From Micromonospora sp. Llam0 (GTDB lineage: Bacteria > Actinomycetota > Actinomycetes > Mycobacteriales > Micromonosporaceae), in the NCBI RefSeq assembly GCF_003751085.1, contig NZ_RJJY01000001.1, positions 5,270,001 through 5,334,000 on the forward strand: a stretch of 64,000 bases of DNA, read 5' to 3'. How positions within the stretch are numbered: the stretch's first letter is position 1; every line of letters starts with the position of its first letter. The notes beneath the pieces are model-generated. The model saw nothing but the letters and a program-made list of their open reading frames with translations. It had not been told where the DNA came from and made no database searches. Made by a program: the position numbers and the translations under genes. Below are positions 33,147 through 43,002 of the stretch, piece by piece.

Positions 33147-35507
33147 TCAGTGGGTGAGCCAGGCCAGGTCTTCCTGGGCGCGGCGGCGGGCCTCGCGTTC
33201 GCGGTCGAAGAGCGCGTCGGTCTTGCGCAGCACCAGAGTGTACGGTCGCCCGCTGCGCCGGGTCTGATGGTCGACGGGCAGGTCGGCCTGGTCGATGCGG
33301 GAGTGGACATGGCGGCGGCGCTGCTCGGCCAACGGCCACTCGAAGGTGCGGCGCGCCGGATCGCCGAGGAACGCCACCAAGGTGGTGCACAGCTCGCAGT
33401 CGCATCCCTTGGGCAGTTCCACCGACCAGTCGTCGGCGGCCCGAACTGGCCGGGCGAGCTGCTGCTCCAGTCGCCGGGCGACGTGCGCGGTGAGGGTGTC
33501 GAGGCCGGTCACCTGCTGCCCGGCCTGGTCCGCTGCGGTCGCGTGGGTGGCCTGCCGGTCCGCTGCGGTCGCGCGGGTGGCCCGCAGTGTCGACATCGCG
33601 CAGCCAAGCACGTCGTCCTCGTCCCGGCAGAGGAACTCGACCGCCGGGTCAGCCAGGTCCGCCGTACCGAGGCTGGCGGCACCGGCCAGGACGACGGCGA
33701 TCTGCGGCCCCAGGTCCGCGAGATACTTTCGCCGGTCGCGGGCCGCCGGGTAGGTAAGCATTCCTCGGGCCCGGCCGTGCAGTTCGGACCAGACGCCGGC
33801 CACCAGCAGCCGGCCGACCAGCACACCCCCGGCGTCGGGGGCGGCGCGCAGCGCCGCGCACATCGCGGGCAGTGATGCCAGCCAGTCCGGGGTCTGCTTG
33901 TCGAACAGCGGCGCACGGGTCAGCCAGTTTCGGCCGAACCAGCCGTTGACCCGCTCCCGGGTCCAGGACTCGCCGTAGCGGGTGGCGAGGCGGGCGAGCG
34001 CCGGGGCGTCGGCAGTTGTCAGCGTCTCCACCCGCAGCGGCGCCAGCAGCATGGCGGCCAGGTCCGGCTCGTCGAGCTCCCAGGCGACCGCCAGTGCCCG
34101 CCCGACGACAAGCTCACCGGCCGCCGGGGCGACCCGCCAGAACGAGGCGAGCGTGGCAGCGCTGCTCCGCGCACCGGCGACGTCCCCGGCTCGCAGCAGA
34201 TCGGCGAGCCGGTCGAGGGCCCAGCCTGGCGACGCCTGCGCACGGATCGCGAAGGTCCACCGACGCGGCCACACGACGATCGCCGCCCGGCGGTACCACC
34301 GGTCCAACGTATTGCCGTAGTTGCCCATGTACCCCTCGTACTCCGACGACTGGGGCGACAGGTTCGCGGTGGGCGTCGTGGCACACACCTCGTCGTCGGA
34401 AATCCGCAGCGATGTGGGCACCACCTCGCCGGACTCGTCCAGCCAGCAGTCGAGGGTCATCGACGAGTCGATCAACTCTTCGAGCTCGTACTCGCCCGAC
34501 CCGCTCCCGCCGGTGGGCTCCTCTTCGTCGTATCGATACCGACCGTATCGACCCCGGCCCCGGCCCCGGCGGCCCCATGACTCCTCGGGATCGACGGCGC
34601 TCCAGGTCTCCTGCAGCTCCACCAACGCCAGGGTGACCTCACAACCGGCAGCCTGCGCGGCCGCCCGTACCGCTGCGGCGCGTCCGACGTCGTCGCCCTT
34701 GAGCCGGTCCCAGCCCAACGCCCGCTGGGTGTACTCGTGATCCAGCAGGTAGACCAGCCGGGCGGGCTCGTCGGCCGGTCCCGCGAAGTGATCGTCCAGG
34801 CAGCCGGCCAACTCGGTGACCAGGTCCTGACCCAGCGAGCCAGCAGCCGAAGCGACCGGATCACCGGCGAGCAACAGGTTGTAGGTCAACACGATCCGGT
34901 GACCCGACGTCACCGGCGACACCTGGTGCCGACAGTCGGCGTAGAACGCGACGAAGGTCAGCTCGTCCGGTGACGATTCGTAGCTCTCGGTCCGGCCGGC
35001 GTGCTCGATCGACAGCACGCCGCCGGCCGACTTCGACGGCAGCGTCACCACCAGGGTGCCGATCATGGCGTCGGCCTTCTCCGAATCCTGATGTGGCGCG
35101 AAGAACTGGCCGGGCGCGTACACCAGCATCGAGTGCGGCTCGGCTACCAGCTCGCACCCCTGCGGCAGGCCGAGGTCGGCCCGGAGATGGTCCAGCATCG
35201 GGTGGAGCGTTTCGCGCCACCGCTGTTCGTCTATGTCGACGAGGCTCGTCGGGATCTCCCACGTGTCGCGGACCCCGGCGTCCGTCAGCGTCTGCTCACC
35301 CTTGCCGAACCTGGCCGGCCGGCCAACAGAGGACAACTGCTTCGCCTGCTCGGCGGTCGCCGGCAAGACGATCGGCCCGACACCGCGCACCGCAAGCCTC
35401 AGACCATCGGGCGACGCGGTACGACGTGCGGTGAACGGCCCCGGGGGCACCGCGACACCCAGTAGCGCTTCGAATCGGACAGTTGGGGCGACAATCGGCG
35501 CAGGCAC
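33147..35507 (-). CDS. 2OG-Fe(II) oxygenase family protein with long C-terminal extension
   Basis: 786 residues. The N-terminal ~220 residues form a prolyl-4-hydroxylase-type double-stranded beta-helix: the iron ligands are seen in FFAPHQDSEKADAM (HxD, about 136-140) and CRHQVSPVTSGHRIVLTYNL (distal His and the 2-oxoglutarate Arg, about 193-210). The rest is helical and unassigned; near the C terminus GCDCELCTTLVAFL has three close cysteines, perhaps a metal site. The substrate is unknown. GTG at 35507 is the first start. It precedes the SEC-C gene on the same strand. Confidence 0.8.
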   Translation of the reverse strand: MPAPIVAPTVRFEALLGVAVPPGPFTARRTASPDGLRLAVRGVGPIVLPATAEQAKQLSSVGRPARFGKGEQTLTDAGVRDTWEIPTSLVDIDEQRWRETLHPMLDHLRADLGLPQGCELVAEPHSMLVYAPGQFFAPHQDSEKADAMIGTLVVTLPSKSAGGVLSIEHAGRTESYESSPDELTFVAFYADCRHQVSPVTSGHRIVLTYNLLLAGDPVASAAGSLGQDLVTELAGCLDDHFAGPADEPARLVYLLDHEYTQRALGWDRLKGDDVGRAAAVRAAAQAAGCEVTLALVELQETWSAVDPEESWGRRGRGRGRYGRYRYDEEEPTGGSGSGEYELEELIDSSMTLDCWLDESGEVVPTSLRISDDEVCATTPTANLSPQSSEYEGYMGNYGNTLDRWYRRAAIVVWPRRWTFAIRAQASPGWALDRLADLLRAGDVAGARSSAATLASFWRVAPAAGELVVGRALAVAWELDEPDLAAMLLAPLRVETLTTADAPALARLATRYGESWTRERVNGWFGRNWLTRAPLFDKQTPDWLASLPAMCAALRAAPDAGGVLVGRLLVAGVWSELHGRARGMLTYPAARDRRKYLADLGPQIAVVLAGAASLGTADLADPAVEFLCRDEDDVLGCAMSTLRATRATAADRQATHATAADQAGQQVTGLDTLTAHVARRLEQQLARPVRAADDWSVELPKGCDCELCTTLVAFLGDPARRTFEWPLAEQRRRHVHSRIDQADLPVDHQTRRSGRPYTLVLRKTDALFDREREARRRAQEDLAWLTH

Positions 35508-35683
35508 GCGCAGACTCTAGGACAGTCCGTCCGCTGGCGCCATGGCAGTACCGGTCCGACGGACAACCAGTCCGATGTCTGCTGTGTCGATCACGCCCAG
35601 CGGAGGGGACCGCAGGTCACGGATCAGGCCCAGAACAGGTGAACAATGTGAGCGACGGTCCGCTCCGCCGGTGGCCCCGGCGT

Positions 35684-35711
35684 GGCTCGACCGACTGACG
35701 CCGGTCGAGCC
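35684..35711. terminator. Hairpin terminator after the small secreted-protein gene
   Basis: GGCTCGACCG (35684-35693) and CGGTCGAGCC (35702-35711) are perfect 10-base arms around 8 bases. The hairpin lies 11 bases beyond the stop of the minus-strand gene at 35723. No T-run follows. The remainder of 35508-35683 shows no gene. Confidence 0.65.
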
Positions 35712-35722
35712 GCGCCGACGCG

Positions 35723-36070
35723 TCACCAGATGCGCAACCCGTACACCCGAACGTTCTTGAACCCGGCCGAACCTCCCTTGTCGATGGTGGTGGAATAGAA
35801 TCGCCGGTTGTAGTCGTAACTCACGGTTACCTTGTTGGCGCCTGCAGATACCCGGTAGACGCCGGAGATGTTCACCGCGACCGAGCCCGAGTTGGCGTAG
35901 CACCGCGCGCTACCGACGTTGCTGCTCACCATAAAGTGGACTTTGAGGAAGTCCGTGCGGTTTCCACAGGTGACCGAGTTGATCGCGTAAGCAGGGTTGG
36001 CCGGCGTGACGAAGGTCAGCGCCAGGACGGCCAACGCCCCCAGCGCGACCTTCCTGAGGTTGAGTTTCAT
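35723..36070 (-). CDS. Small secreted beta-rich protein (beta/gamma-crystallin or SMPI-like fold suspected)
   Basis: 115 residues: signal peptide KLNLRKVALGALAVLALTFV, cleavage after ANPAYA, and a mature part of about 85 residues with two cysteines (VTCGNRTDF and SARCYANSG) and alternating beta pattern (VAVNISGVYRVSAGANKVTV, about 68-87). The CYANSG-x-V ... V-x-AGxNxV pattern resembles the single-domain beta/gamma-crystallins of Streptomyces, which include a metalloprotease inhibitor and a killer-toxin-like protein. That assignment is by pattern only. GAGGGAG lies upstream of the ATG. Confidence 0.6.
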   Translation of the reverse strand: MKLNLRKVALGALAVLALTFVTPANPAYAINSVTCGNRTDFLKVHFMVSSNVGSARCYANSGSVAVNISGVYRVSAGANKVTVSYDYNRRFYSTTIDKGGSAGFKNVRVYGLRIW

Positions 36071-36205
36071 GCTCTGTCGAACTCCCTCTGTTGTGGCGTG
36101 TTGTCGCGATGAGAACGAGCCAGCCGGGCAACCGGTTCAAGACGCGAGCCACTGCCTGCCTATCGGGTCTGCCCGCGCCCCGCCGACCTCGGGGCGGCAG
36201 CGCCC

Positions 36206-36233
36206 CGGTGACGGCTGCCGGTGGTCGTCACCG
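36206..36233. terminator. Hairpin at the end of the Wadjet operon
   Basis: CGGTGACG (36206-36213) pairs perfectly with CGTCACCG (36226-36233); the loop is 12 bases. It overlaps the jetD stop codon. Weak candidate, since there is no T-run. Confidence 0.35.
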
Positions 36234-37577
36234 CTGACCGGACAGATCGGCGAGGAGGGTGTCGAGGACCAGTTCCTCCTCGACCCGCGTACCGTGCCGG
36301 CTCATCGCAGCGGTCAGCTCGGCGTCCCAGCTGGCGTCGACCGGCTGGCCGGTCAACGTTCCCGGCGTGGGGCGCACCGCTCCCGACGCTGCACCAGCGG
36401 CGACGCCCACCACCGCCGCGCGGTACGCGGCGGCGTCGTAGCGCCACGGCTGCCACGGCACCCGGGAGCGCAACAGGTTGGCGATCCGTACGCCGCCCCA
36501 GTCGAAGTCGCCGTGGTAGCGCAACCGTGCCCCACTGGCCGTGAGGCCGGTCAGCAGCCGCAGCGCCGCCGTGCTCGGCTGACCGTTGACGCAGACCAGC
36601 GGCGGACACGCCGGACCGAGCAGGTCGGCCGCCGCAGCCAGCACCGTCGGGTTCTCGCAGACGTGGACGGTGCCGGTCGGGAAAGTCGGCCGTTCCCGGC
36701 CGAGTTGGCGCAGGGTCAGCACGAGCGGCTCACCAGTCGTCGCGGCGGGTGCGGTCAGGGCGTACAGGCGGCTGCCCGGACGCGCCGCCACGTTGAGCGT
36801 CAGCACGGTCGACGACAGTTCGTCGACGAGGACGCCGGCGCTGTCCCACAGCGCCCGCCGCCGCTGCGCCGGGGACGTCGGTTCGTCGTCGCCGGGCCAC
36901 CAGACGGCCCGCACCGCCGACAACACGAGGGTCGCCAGCGGACGGTCGGCGTCAAGGGCGTGCGCGTCGCCGGTGGTGTGCGCGGCGAGCCGGGCCAGCG
37001 GGGTCCCGTCGGCAGGCAACGCCGCCAGCACCGCCACCAGGTGCTCGACGAGCCGGGCCGCCGCGTCCGGCGTACCGGACAGTCGGCGCACCAGCGCGAC
37101 CGTACCGCGATCGCCGCACCAGTCGGCCAGGTCGGGCGCGCGGCGGCCGAGCCGGTCCAACGGCGCCAGCACGGTACGCCAGGCGGCATCGGCGGCGGCG
37201 CGGACCTCGGCGGTCACCGGCACCGGCCCGAGGATCGTCTCGACAGCGGCGGCCAGCCCGTCCGGGTGCAGGCCGCTGCGGCGCACCACCCGGTCGAGGT
37301 CGTCGAGGTTGACCGTCAGCGATGTGCCCCGGCCGGGTGGCCGCCCCAGCAGTCGTTGCACCGCCTGTCGCTCGGCCGGGGTCGGTCGGCTCAGCGAGAT
37401 GGGGCCGGTCAGCGGCCGGCCCTGGGCCATCCGCTGGCGCACCCGCTGCACGACCCGTTCGGTGTCGGCCCCGCCGAGCTGCCGGCGCAGCCGATCAAGA
37501 TCCGGCCCAACCACATCGAGATCCGGTCCGGCCACCTCGGCGTCCGGCCCGGCCATCTCGCCGTCCGGTTCGGTCAC
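36228..37577 (-). CDS. jetD: Wadjet protein JetD (TIGR02679 / DUF2399 family, TOPRIM nuclease)
   Basis: 449 residues. JetD is the nuclease subunit that cuts plasmid DNA after loop extrusion by JetABC. The C-terminal TOPRIM-like part shows Glu in VHVCENPTVLAAAA (about 300), then CVNGQPSTAALRLL (about 333) and the DxD of LRYHGDFDWGGVRIANLL (about 355). The N-terminal half corresponds to the DUF3323-type arm. GTG at 37577 overlaps the jetC stop (GTGA) and is preferred over the GTG at 37589. The N terminus has a small repeat of AGPD/VGPD units. It is the last gene of the operon. Confidence 0.88.
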   Translation of the reverse strand: MTEPDGEMAGPDAEVAGPDLDVVGPDLDRLRRQLGGADTERVVQRVRQRMAQGRPLTGPISLSRPTPAERQAVQRLLGRPPGRGTSLTVNLDDLDRVVRRSGLHPDGLAAAVETILGPVPVTAEVRAAADAAWRTVLAPLDRLGRRAPDLADWCGDRGTVALVRRLSGTPDAAARLVEHLVAVLAALPADGTPLARLAAHTTGDAHALDADRPLATLVLSAVRAVWWPGDDEPTSPAQRRRALWDSAGVLVDELSSTVLTLNVAARPGSRLYALTAPAATTGEPLVLTLRQLGRERPTFPTGTVHVCENPTVLAAAADLLGPACPPLVCVNGQPSTAALRLLTGLTASGARLRYHGDFDWGGVRIANLLRSRVPWQPWRYDAAAYRAAVVGVAAGAASGAVRPTPGTLTGQPVDASWDAELTAAMSRHGTRVEEELVLDTLLADLSGQR

Positions 37578-40500
37578 TCGGCGGACCACAGCGCGGGCTG
37601 CTCCGAGCCGTCAGATCCGGCCGGGTCCGGTTCGCCGTCCGGGCGGGTCGGTCGCTGCTGCGGCACCGCCAGCTCGACCCGACGCATCCGGTGCCGTTCC
37701 CGCCCGTCCCACCGCCACGGGGTGACCAGTACGGCGTCGATGCCGTCGTGCCGGGCCAGCTGCGCGATGCCCAGTCCGGGCACCTGCGGATAGCAGCCCC
37801 ACTCGCGTTCGCTGGTCATCACCACGTCCAGGTCGAAGGTGGCGAGCAGCCCGAGGCACTTGGCCCGGGAGTCGTCGTCGACCCCGGCGAACGCCTCGTC
37901 GAGGGCGATCAGCCGCGGCGCGTGCTGGTTGCCCGCCGAACCGTAGTACGAGGAGGCGGCGGCGAACAGCGGGATGCTGGCCGCCAGCACCCGCTCACCA
38001 CCGGAGGCCGGACCGGTGGCCGGCCGCCACTGCCCGTCCTGATGGCGCTGGATCGCGAACTCGTGCCAGGCCCGGTAGTCCAGCGCCCGGGTGAGCTGCT
38101 CATGCCAGGTGGCTGCCTCGTCGCGCAGCCGTTCCCGACCGATCTGCTCCTGCAGGAACGCGCCGATCGCCCGACGGTCGGCGTCGTTCCACACGTCGGT
38201 GCTCTGCCGCAGCTGCCGGGCGCGCAGCTCGGCCAGGCCGGGCGGCGCGTCCCGGGTGGGCCGCCACAGCAGCCGCAGCCGCATGCCGGTGGAGGTGGGC
38301 CGCTCCTCCAACTCGCCGTTCATCGTCGCCACCTGCTGCTCGGCGCCGGCGACCAGCTCCTGCAACGCCCCGGCGACCTCGTTGACCAGGTGGGTCTCCA
38401 ACACCTCCCGCTCGTGGGCGGAGAGCACCCGCTGCCGTTCGTCGATCTCGGTGACCAGGGCGGCGGACAGGTCCGCGACGGACCGGCTGTGCCCCTGGAA
38501 CACCACCTCCACGATCATGGTGTCCTCACGGACGGCGGGCAGCACCTGATGTCCGTGCCGGGACAGGCTGTCGGTGAGCACCTTCATGTCCAGGCTGACC
38601 TGGTGCTGGATGCGTTCCCAGGGGCGGTCGCCGTCGTCGACGTCGACGAGCAGCCGGTCGACGCCGCGCGCCACGGCCACCGCCGGGGTCGTCGCCCACG
38701 GCTGTCGGGTGTCCGGGAGCTCCTGCTCGGGGCAGGCCAGGGCGATCAGGCCGGTGTCGGCGAAGGCCCGCAGCACCTCGACGGCGGCGTCCCGGGTGGC
38801 AGTGGCCTCCGCCAGGTCCCCGGTCAGCCGGTCACGTCGCCCGTCGGCGTCGCCCCGGGCACCCCAGGCGTCGCGTTCGCGCTGCCGGGTCTCCCGGCTT
38901 TCCCGCTGGCACTCCTGCTCGGCGTCGGCCACCTCGCGGAGCTGGCGTTCCAGCTCGGCGACGGTCGCGCCGGCGGTCGCGTCCAGCGTCTCGAACTCCA
39001 CCCGGGCCAACCGGGCCGCCTCGGCCGTCTCGGCCGCCTCGATCGCGGCCGGTTCGAGCTGCTCCTGCTTCTCCGCGTACGTGCGGGACGCCTCGTCGCG
39101 GCGGCGCGTCGCGTCGCGTACCCCGGTCAGGGTGGGCCACCAGGCGGCCAGCGTCACCTGGTAGTCCTGCAGCCCGTCGCGGACCTCGGCCAGCCCGTCG
39201 GCGTCGTGGGGCAGACCCACGTCGTCGGCGAACTCGGTCGCCTCGGCCAGCGCCGTCTGCGCCGCCGAGACCGCCGTACGGTGTCGCGCCGCCGCCTCGT
39301 CCCGCCGGCCGGCGGTGTCCCGGCGCAGCTGGTGAGCGCCACGGACCAGGGTGTGCGCCTCGCGTAATGGCTGGTCGGAGGGGAGACTCTCGGTTTCCTG
39401 GCCGACCGCCCGCCGCCGTTCGTCCAGTGTGGCGCGCTGCTCGGCGAGGTCGGCCGACACGGCGGCGAGTTCGTCGGCCTCGGCGCGCAACGCGGCGATC
39501 CGGGCCCGGCGGGCCGCTTCCCGGGCGCCGTCGCCGATATGTTCCGCGTCCGGTTTGGTCCACCGCCCGGTGACGACGCCGATGCCGAAACCACCGTCGG
39601 TGCCGACCCAGGTCGGCGCGCCGGAGTCCGCGCCGAGACCGATCGCGGCGAGGACGGCGGCGACCGTCGGCCCGGTCAACGCGGCGGCGTGCGGGTCGGC
39701 GTCGTCGATGGCCGGGCGCAGCAGCGTCCCGAGGTTCGTCGCCACCTCGGCGGTGGGGTGCAGCAGCGCGTCGCCGCTGTCCGGGTTGCGGACCGTGCCG
39801 TCCGGGTCGATCCACGCGTCGAGCACCCCGGCGGCCTCCAGCGCCGCCTCGATCCCGGTGCGCACCTGCGGTGGCACGTCAGCGACGAAGTCGACGACCC
39901 GCCACAGTGGTGCGCCGGGCCGGTCGTGGCGCAGCTGCGGGGACCGGGTGTGCGGTGCCGGCGGCGGCTGGTGCGCCCCGTCGGTCAGCCGACCCAACTC
40001 GGCGTCGATCTCCCCGACCCGGTCGGCGACCCGCCGCTGCTCGGCCTCCACCGCCGCGTCGGCCCGGGCGATCGCCTCGGCGGCCGCCCGGCTGGCGGCG
40101 GTCACCTCCCGGGCGACCGGGTTGTCCCCGTCCAGGGTGCTCACCCACGAGTCGAGCCGGCCGAGCACCGTCTCCGGGTCGGCGATCGACAGCTCGACCA
40201 GCCCGGTCAGGTACTCGCCGGTGCGCCGTACCAGGGTTTCGCCCTGTTCGGCGGCGGCGGTCTCGGCGTCGGTGACCGCTTCGTCGGCCGCCGCCACCTC
40301 GGTGTCCAGCCGGTCGACCTCCTCCCGGGCGCGGTCGGCCCGGGTCCGGGCCGACTCGGCGGCCGCGCGGAGCCGATCGAGGGTACGCAGCGCGGCCCGC
40401 CGGTCGGCGACCAGCTGGTCGGCGGCCCGGCGCGCCTCGTCGAGCCCATGGGTGAAGTCGTCCGGCAGGGCGGCGAGGACCCGGTCGCGGTGCCGGTCGG

Positions 40501-41767
40501 CGATCCGCGCCGCAGCCGCACCGTCCGCCACCCGGGTACGCGCCGCCGCCTCGTCCTCCTGCGCCGCCTGCAGCTCCTGCGCCGTCTGCTCGGCGGTACG
40601 CCGGGCCTGCGCCGCCTCCGCCTCGACGTCACGCAGGCGTTTGGCCTGCTGGCCGGCGAACGTCGCCCGCTGACCGGCAGACTCCCGCAGCCGAGTCAGA
40701 TGCTCGGCGGTACGCGCCTCGGGGCTTTCCGCGAGTGCCCGTCGGCGCGCCTGCAGCTCGGTGCCGCGCGCGTCCAGCTCGGCCAGTTTGACCTCGGCCT
40801 GGCGTACCGCCTTCTCGGCCTGCTCGTGTGCCCGCTGCGCCTCGCCCAGCTCGCGGCCCAGGTGCTCGTAGCGGCTGTGCTGCTGCCGCAGCACCGCGGC
40901 CTTGCGTTTCGTCGCGATCCGCGCGTACTGCCGGTAGCGGGTGAGGAAGTCGTCGGCGGCCTTCTTCGTCTCGCGCAGCTCGGTCAGCGTCTCCCGCTCG
41001 TCGTCGAGGCCCCGGAACGCCTCGGCGACCTGGGCGATCAGGTTCTCGTCCAGCGGCGGGAGGGCGTCGCCGAGCGCCCGGGACAGGGTCTTCTCGTCCG
41101 GGCGCTTCGACAGCTGCGGCTGCCGCAGCTTGATCAGCAGGGACACCAGCGCGTCGTACCGGTCCCCCAGGCCGAACAGTGCCTCGTCGACCGCCCGCCG
41201 GTAGTCGACGGCCCGGTCGTAGAGCATCCCCGCCGTGCCGATCGCGTCCCGCAGCCGGTCCCGGGTCGACGCCGTACCGGTGGGGGTGAGCAGCTGCAGG
41301 TCGGCGCCGACCCGTTGGCTGGTGACGAAGTACCAGTGCCGGGCGATTCCGCGCCCGGCGACCGCCTTCAGGCCGCAGCCGATGGTCAGGTAGCGGGCGG
41401 TGCCGTCGGCGTCGCGGCGGCCGAACTCCAGCCAGGTGTAGCCGGTCCGCTCCGGGTGCGGGTGCCGGCCGCCGAGCAGCAGGTTCCACTCCATCCGCTT
41501 GTGCGGATCCCCGTCGGGCTCCACTCGGTACGGTGCAAGCTCACCGTCCAGCAGGAACGGTACGGTCAACGCGAGGACCTTCGACTTGCCGGTGCCGTTG
41601 TTGCCCCGCAGCAGCAGGCTGCCGCCGTGGAAGTGGAACTCCTCCTGGTCGTAGTAGAAGATGTCCACCAGCCCGGCCCGCAGCGGCTGCCACCGTTCCC
41701 GGTCCGGCACCGGCAGCTCCCGGTCCGGTGTCGACGTCGGTGCGGGTTCGGTCGCGGCGGTGGTCAC
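37574..41767 (-). CDS. jetC: Wadjet SMC-like ATPase JetC (TIGR02680)
   Basis: 1,397 residues, of the size of TIGR02680 proteins. Walker A RGNNGTGKSK lies at about residue 52 and the ABC signature SGGERVLAAS plus Walker B PRLIALDEAFAGVDDDSRA near 1255-1310; between them are two long coiled-coil arms (Arg/Glu/Ala-rich, about 270-500 and 770-1060) and a hinge-like globular part near 600-720. This is the motor that extrudes DNA loops and recognises small circular plasmids. The GTG start lies 8 bases after jetB. The order jetA-B-C-D with overlaps shows a single operon. Confidence 0.93.
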   Translation of the reverse strand: MTTAATEPAPTSTPDRELPVPDRERWQPLRAGLVDIFYYDQEEFHFHGGSLLLRGNNGTGKSKVLALTVPFLLDGELAPYRVEPDGDPHKRMEWNLLLGGRHPHPERTGYTWLEFGRRDADGTARYLTIGCGLKAVAGRGIARHWYFVTSQRVGADLQLLTPTGTASTRDRLRDAIGTAGMLYDRAVDYRRAVDEALFGLGDRYDALVSLLIKLRQPQLSKRPDEKTLSRALGDALPPLDENLIAQVAEAFRGLDDERETLTELRETKKAADDFLTRYRQYARIATKRKAAVLRQQHSRYEHLGRELGEAQRAHEQAEKAVRQAEVKLAELDARGTELQARRRALAESPEARTAEHLTRLRESAGQRATFAGQQAKRLRDVEAEAAQARRTAEQTAQELQAAQEDEAAARTRVADGAAAARIADRHRDRVLAALPDDFTHGLDEARRAADQLVADRRAALRTLDRLRAAAESARTRADRAREEVDRLDTEVAAADEAVTDAETAAAEQGETLVRRTGEYLTGLVELSIADPETVLGRLDSWVSTLDGDNPVAREVTAASRAAAEAIARADAAVEAEQRRVADRVGEIDAELGRLTDGAHQPPPAPHTRSPQLRHDRPGAPLWRVVDFVADVPPQVRTGIEAALEAAGVLDAWIDPDGTVRNPDSGDALLHPTAEVATNLGTLLRPAIDDADPHAAALTGPTVAAVLAAIGLGADSGAPTWVGTDGGFGIGVVTGRWTKPDAEHIGDGAREAARRARIAALRAEADELAAVSADLAEQRATLDERRRAVGQETESLPSDQPLREAHTLVRGAHQLRRDTAGRRDEAAARHRTAVSAAQTALAEATEFADDVGLPHDADGLAEVRDGLQDYQVTLAAWWPTLTGVRDATRRRDEASRTYAEKQEQLEPAAIEAAETAEAARLARVEFETLDATAGATVAELERQLREVADAEQECQRESRETRQRERDAWGARGDADGRRDRLTGDLAEATATRDAAVEVLRAFADTGLIALACPEQELPDTRQPWATTPAVAVARGVDRLLVDVDDGDRPWERIQHQVSLDMKVLTDSLSRHGHQVLPAVREDTMIVEVVFQGHSRSVADLSAALVTEIDERQRVLSAHEREVLETHLVNEVAGALQELVAGAEQQVATMNGELEERPTSTGMRLRLLWRPTRDAPPGLAELRARQLRQSTDVWNDADRRAIGAFLQEQIGRERLRDEAATWHEQLTRALDYRAWHEFAIQRHQDGQWRPATGPASGGERVLAASIPLFAAASSYYGSAGNQHAPRLIALDEAFAGVDDDSRAKCLGLLATFDLDVVMTSEREWGCYPQVPGLGIAQLARHDGIDAVLVTPWRWDGRERHRMRRVELAVPQQRPTRPDGEPDPAGSDGSEQPALWSAE

Positions 41768-41775
41768 GGTGACGG

Positions 41776-43002
41776 CTACTTCCTTCCTTCGACGGTCCGG
41801 GTCTCCCGGATGGTCGGCTCTGCCAGGGAGTAACGGGCGATCGCCGGGCGGGCGACGACCAGCGGATCCTCGGCCTGCTCGACAGTGATCAGCTTCAGGG
41901 CACGCAGCGCGTCCAACGCGGTGGCGACCAACTCGACCTCGGCGCCCGGATCGGTGGCGTGTTTACGCCAGTACGACCGGTGCGCCCGGGCCAGCTCGCG
42001 GGTGTGCCGGTGCAGCTCGCTGACCCGCAGCCCACCCGCGCTGGCCACGCTGGCAACCGCGATTCGCTCCGCCAGCAGCAGCGTCAGGTGGCTCTGCATC
42101 CCCTCGGCCGGCATCCGGACGTCGGTCAACTCGTCGGCCGGGTCCACCATCGCGACCCCTTCGGCCCGCACCTCGCCGACCAGCCCGGTCAGTTGGGTGA
42201 TCCGGTTCAGGATGGCGTACCGCTGGCTGGTCAGGTAGGCCAGCTCGGCCTCGGTCAACTCGTCGTAGTAGACCACCGGCTGTTCGAGCAGCAGCCGGGT
42301 GAGCCGGTGCCGCAGCGCCCGGTTGCGGGCGTCCTCGACATCGGGCACCACCTCGACGGTCAGCGCCGCCAACCGGCCGGCCGGCGCCACGTCACCGATC
42401 ATCGACGGGCCGCGGCTGCTGGCCAGCAGGCCGGCGATCACCCGCCGGTCCACGTCGTAGAGCACGTCGCCGCTGGTGCCCAGGTACGCGTCCTCGTGGC
42501 CGGCCACCCGACGCAGCACCCCCCAGTGCAGCAACAGCCGGACCACCGCCACCATGTCGGCGCGCCGTTCCCGCCGGTCCAGAGCGAACGTGAACCCGGT
42601 GGCGGCCAGCGCCGGATCGGCGGCGGCCAGCACCACGTCCTCCGCCAGCCGGCCCAGGGTGATCTGCCCGTCGGCGCGTTCCAGCGCGGCCAGGGCGAGG
42701 CAGGCCAGCACGTACCGTTGCCGGGAGAACGGGGTTTTGGCCTTCGGATCCCGGGCCGGATGGGTCTGGTCCTGCGGGTCGGCGGTCAGCTTCATCAGCC
42801 GGATCGTCTGGGCGTCGGCGACCAGCCGCCACCCGGTCTCCCGGTCGAACCACTCGCGCAGCTCCGCAGCGTACGTGCGGACCAGCCGGAACTCGTCGTC
42901 CGGGGTCAGCCCGGCGACCAGCAGCGGGCGGGCGAGCAGCAGCCGGGCGGCCCGCTGCAGCCGGCCCGAGGAGTCGCCCTCGGCGGGGCCGCGCGCCCTC
43001 AT
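41776..43002 (-). CDS. jetB: Wadjet protein JetB (TIGR02678 / DUF2398)
   Basis: 408 residues. The family is recognised from length, position and text such as LLARPLLVAGLTPDDEFRLV near the N terminus and YYDELTEAELAYLTSQR (about residue 250). JetB is the MukE-like kite subunit bridging JetA and JetC. The ATG overlaps the jetA stop (ATGA). No odd features are seen. Confidence 0.88.
   Translation of the reverse strand: MRARGPAEGDSSGRLQRAARLLLARPLLVAGLTPDDEFRLVRTYAAELREWFDRETGWRLVADAQTIRLMKLTADPQDQTHPARDPKAKTPFSRQRYVLACLALAALERADGQITLGRLAEDVVLAAADPALAATGFTFALDRRERRADMVAVVRLLLHWGVLRRVAGHEDAYLGTSGDVLYDVDRRVIAGLLASSRGPSMIGDVAPAGRLAALTVEVVPDVEDARNRALRHRLTRLLLEQPVVYYDELTEAELAYLTSQRYAILNRITQLTGLVGEVRAEGVAMVDPADELTDVRMPAEGMQSHLTLLLAERIAVASVASAGGLRVSELHRHTRELARAHRSYWRKHATDPGAEVELVATALDALRALKLITVEQAEDPLVVARPAIARYSLAEPTIRETRTVEGRK

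Noticed and set aside
39539..41833. Plus-strand 764-codon open frame
   Set aside because: Antisense to jetC coiled-coil sequence; codon positions show it is a shadow.
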